From NCBI GenBank assembly GCA_034096865.1, contig JAWQFJ010012078.1, positions 70,001 through 90,000 of the forward strand: DNA of 20,000 nucleotides, given 5' to 3'. Made by a program: the position numbers and the translations under genes. This DNA comes from Theodoxus fluviatilis. Lineage: Eukaryota > Mollusca > Gastropoda > Cycloneritida > Neritidae. The first letter of the stretch is position 1. Each line of letters begins with the position of its first letter. Shown here piece by piece: positions 16,896 to 20,000 of the stretch. The notes below the pieces were generated by a model. That model saw only the letters and a list, made by a program, of their open reading frames with translations. It searched no databases and was not told the origin of the DNA.

Positions 16896-17477
16896 TGCAC
16901 ACACACAAACACACACACAAACACACACACTCACACACACACGCACACATATACGCACAGACATTCACATTCACAAACACATACACACATACACATACAA
17001 ACACATACAAACACACATACACATACAAACACATACAAACACATACACACATACACACATACACACACATACACATACACACACATACACATACACTTAC
17101 ACACACATTACACACACACACTCACACACACACATATATACGCAGAGACATTCACATACACAAACAAACACAAACAAACATATACACACATACACATACA
17201 AGCACATACACACATACACACATACAAACACATACACACATACACACATACACACACATACACATACCCTTACACACACATTACACACACACACACACAC
17301 ACACCCGCGCAAGCACGCACGCACGCACACTCCCAGACACACAATCAGACAGAAAAACAAACGCATACACGCACACACACACACACACTCACAGACACAT
17401 AGACAGACACACAGGAAGACACAGACAGACACACAGTCAAACACACAGACTCGCAAACACACACACATACACACACG

Positions 17478-17517
<40 letters not shown>

Positions 17518-17575
17518 GACGGACGGACGGGCGGACGGACAGACAGACACATAGACGGACACACAGACAGACACA
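16896..17575. repeat. CA-based complex satellite with higher-order units
   Basis: (CA)n is interspersed with TACA, AACA and CGCA. A higher-order unit is visible: ACTCACACACACAC, then ATATACGCA(C/G)AGACATTCACA, then TACA-rich sequence, ending in CTTACACACACATTACAC. It occurs from about 16929 and again from about 17120 (period about 190, with indels). The right end turns into ACGG/GACG (17517-17560) and CAGA tetranucleotides. Open frames of up to 219 codons here are repeat products. Confidence 0.9.
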
Positions 17576-17925
17576 AAAAAGAGGTGGTTGCTGGGGTCGG
17601 ACTGACAACAGTAAAAAAGACAAGTCGTGACAGTACTTCCGACCAATTGTATTCTTTTCTTTTTTAATGTTTTGGCCCTGAAAATGGCCGTTTGATTTCT
17701 GGTCTCGAGCGTTGGCCGTCAGGCGTGAGCTTCTGGAGTCGTCGTGCCTGGCGGGACTGGCTGCTGCAGCAGGTCTGTGACCAGCGGCTGCGGGTAGCGG
17801 CTCCAAATGGTCGCTGTGGCGCAGGCGGCGGCGGCTTGTGGCTGCTGAGAGCGGCTACGAGATCTGTGGCTTGCAAAGAAAGTTGTTGTTGGTGAGCTTT
17901 CGGAGTTACACTCCTTCATCTGGCC
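17576..17925. other. GC-rich island between microsatellite arrays
   Basis: About 350 bp of non-simple sequence with a GC-rich core (about 17700-17870, rich in GCGGC/CTGCTG) lies between ACGG/CAGA arrays on both sides. Overlapping short frames exist in several phases with Arg/Gly or Ala/Pro bias from composition. No known gene is recognised. Flanking by the same tetranucleotide class suggests a repeat-associated insert. Confidence 0.5.
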
Positions 17926-17969
17926 GACAGACAGACAGACAGACACATAAACAGACATATTGACACACA

Positions 17970-18006
<37 letters not shown>

Positions 18007-18038
18007 AATTACTTACACACTCACACAATTACATACAG

Positions 18039-18071
<33 letters not shown>

Positions 18072-18192
18072 CACAAAGAGACAGACAAACATATATATAC
18101 ACAGAGACAGACAGACATATACGCACACAGACATATACACACAGATACACACAAACACACAGACAGACACACACACACACAGGGACAGACAC

Positions 18193-18276
<84 letters not shown>

Positions 18277-18477
18277 AGGCAGACACACACAGAGGCAGAC
18301 ACACACACACAGGCAGACACACACACACAGGCAGACACACACACACACAGGCAGACACACACACACACACAGACAGACACACACACAGGCAGACACGCAC
18401 AGAGAGACAGACACACGCACAGGCAGACATACACAGAGGCAGACATACACACACACACACACGTACACATACACACA

Positions 18478-18507
<30 letters not shown>
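17926..18507. repeat. CA/CAGA compound microsatellite
   Basis: CAGA repeats (17929-17946) lead into (CA)n with frequent GGCAGA interruptions, most regular at about 18275-18360 where GGCAGACACACACACACA recurs about every 18-24 bases. Repeat products account for all open frames. Confidence 0.95.

Positions 18508-18568
<61 letters not shown>
18508..18568. repeat. (GA)n microsatellite
   Basis: About 30 perfect AG units are continuous with the preceding (CA)n array. Confidence 0.97.
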
Positions 18569-19353
<785 letters not shown>

Positions 19354-20000
19354 GTAGAGAAAGAAAGAATGAAGGAGCGAGAGAAGAAGAGTTTTGCAGG
19401 AGAACACATGTACAGAGCATGTCTGAACGTCAGCAAAAATCTAAAAAGATACCCCTCCGGTCATTATAATGTTAAATCTGAAGTCATTTTTGTTTAATGG
19501 ACTAATAACGCTAGCGGTATAGATCACATACGTGATTTTCCTGTGAAAACGCCCTTTGTGCCTTGGGAGTATAATGTGACTCAGCGTCTCTGTTTGTGTC
19601 ATATCCTAGACCATAGAGTATCCTAAAACGTAGAGCGTGACATACTTGCATATTATTATCATGACGAAATATGGGTTTTCATCGTTTTCTTTCACCTTAT
19701 TACCCGATCAAATGGTACTTTCCTCTAGAAATGTTTGTGTAATCACACGCAGCAAAAACAAAAATAGTTGGGTCCGAGATTTCATAAAACGCTCACCGTT
19801 ACAACCGGCTAATCACAGTTAAGATAACAAGAGTAGGCAGGGGAAAGTCATCTCTGCGGGGCATTGTCCAATCACAAGATTTGGCTGGTGAACACCAGAG
19901 ATACTGTCCAGGATAGCACAAACAACAGCAGCATTGGCAAAGTTGAAGCCAATATGGCGTGACAAAAAAACCACTCTCGCGTCGAAGATCAGGCTCATGC
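19354..20000. other. Unassigned sequence at the right edge
   Basis: No supported gene. CCAAT occurs at 19868-19872 and 19949-19953, the latter overlapping AATATGGCG, which resembles a YY1-type promoter motif. If a gene starts just beyond the window, this could be promoter sequence, but the evidence is weak. Confidence 0.35.

Noticed and set aside
16866..17576. Open frames of up to 219 codons with HTHT or CVCV composition
   Set aside because: They are translations of (CA)n and its complement, with no non-repetitive domain.

Overview
The window reads as non-coding, repeat-rich nuclear DNA from an animal. The evidence is very long CA/GT, GA and CAGA-type microsatellites, tRNA-derived SINE-like sequence, the C-terminal tail of a non-LTR retrotransposon ORF, a decayed Ty3/gypsy pol fragment, a small LTR element with both LTRs, and a solo LTR. 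There are no compact operons, no Shine-Dalgarno-spaced genes and no long conserved host ORF. A mollusc or other lophotrochozoan fits this repeat style best, but that is an inference from general character, not from any diagnostic gene.

Layout. 1-360 CA/CGTC microsatellite; 1053-1545 foldback or MITE-like element full of CCAAGACTTGG palindromes; 2185-2710 and 3129-3345 old tandem duplications; 3386-3775 two tRNA-derived repeat units on the minus strand; 3940-4200 CA-rich minisatellite; 4333-4552 a weak candidate exon (minus); 4637-4655 G19; 4862-5229 GT then GA arrays; 5691-5882 interleaved inverted repeats; 6069-6440 non-LTR retrotransposon C-terminus (minus); 7443-8533 frameshifted Ty3/gypsy pol remnant (plus); 9371-9475 a 35-bp tandem; 9686-10290 diverged ~150-bp tandem units; 10777-12810 complete non-autonomous LTR retrotransposon (two ~530-bp LTRs, tRNA-Pro-type PBS, 22-bp internal repeats, G-rich tract, 5-bp target duplication); 13379-13644 candidate terminal exon (minus); 15145-15727 solo LTR with 5-bp target duplication; 15824-16060 tRNA-derived SINE (minus); 16234-16330 GAAT array; 16896-18568 CA/CAGA/GA arrays around a GC-rich island; 19037-19353 layered CAGA/CAGG/CAGA/GGAC array; the rest is unassigned.

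The mobile elements do not work together as a pathway. The LTR element at 10777-12810 carries no gag or pol and could only have moved with proteins supplied in trans by a gypsy-type element; the pol remnant at 7443-8533 shows that such elements existed in this genome but need not be its partner. No intact protein-coding host gene could be identified. Most open frames in the microsatellites exist only because these repeats contain no stop codons. I found no evidence for a novel defence, CRISPR-like or biosynthetic system. The most interesting objects are the miniature LTR element, the palindrome-rich foldback element, the A-B-A'-B' inverted repeat and the tRNA-derived repeats.
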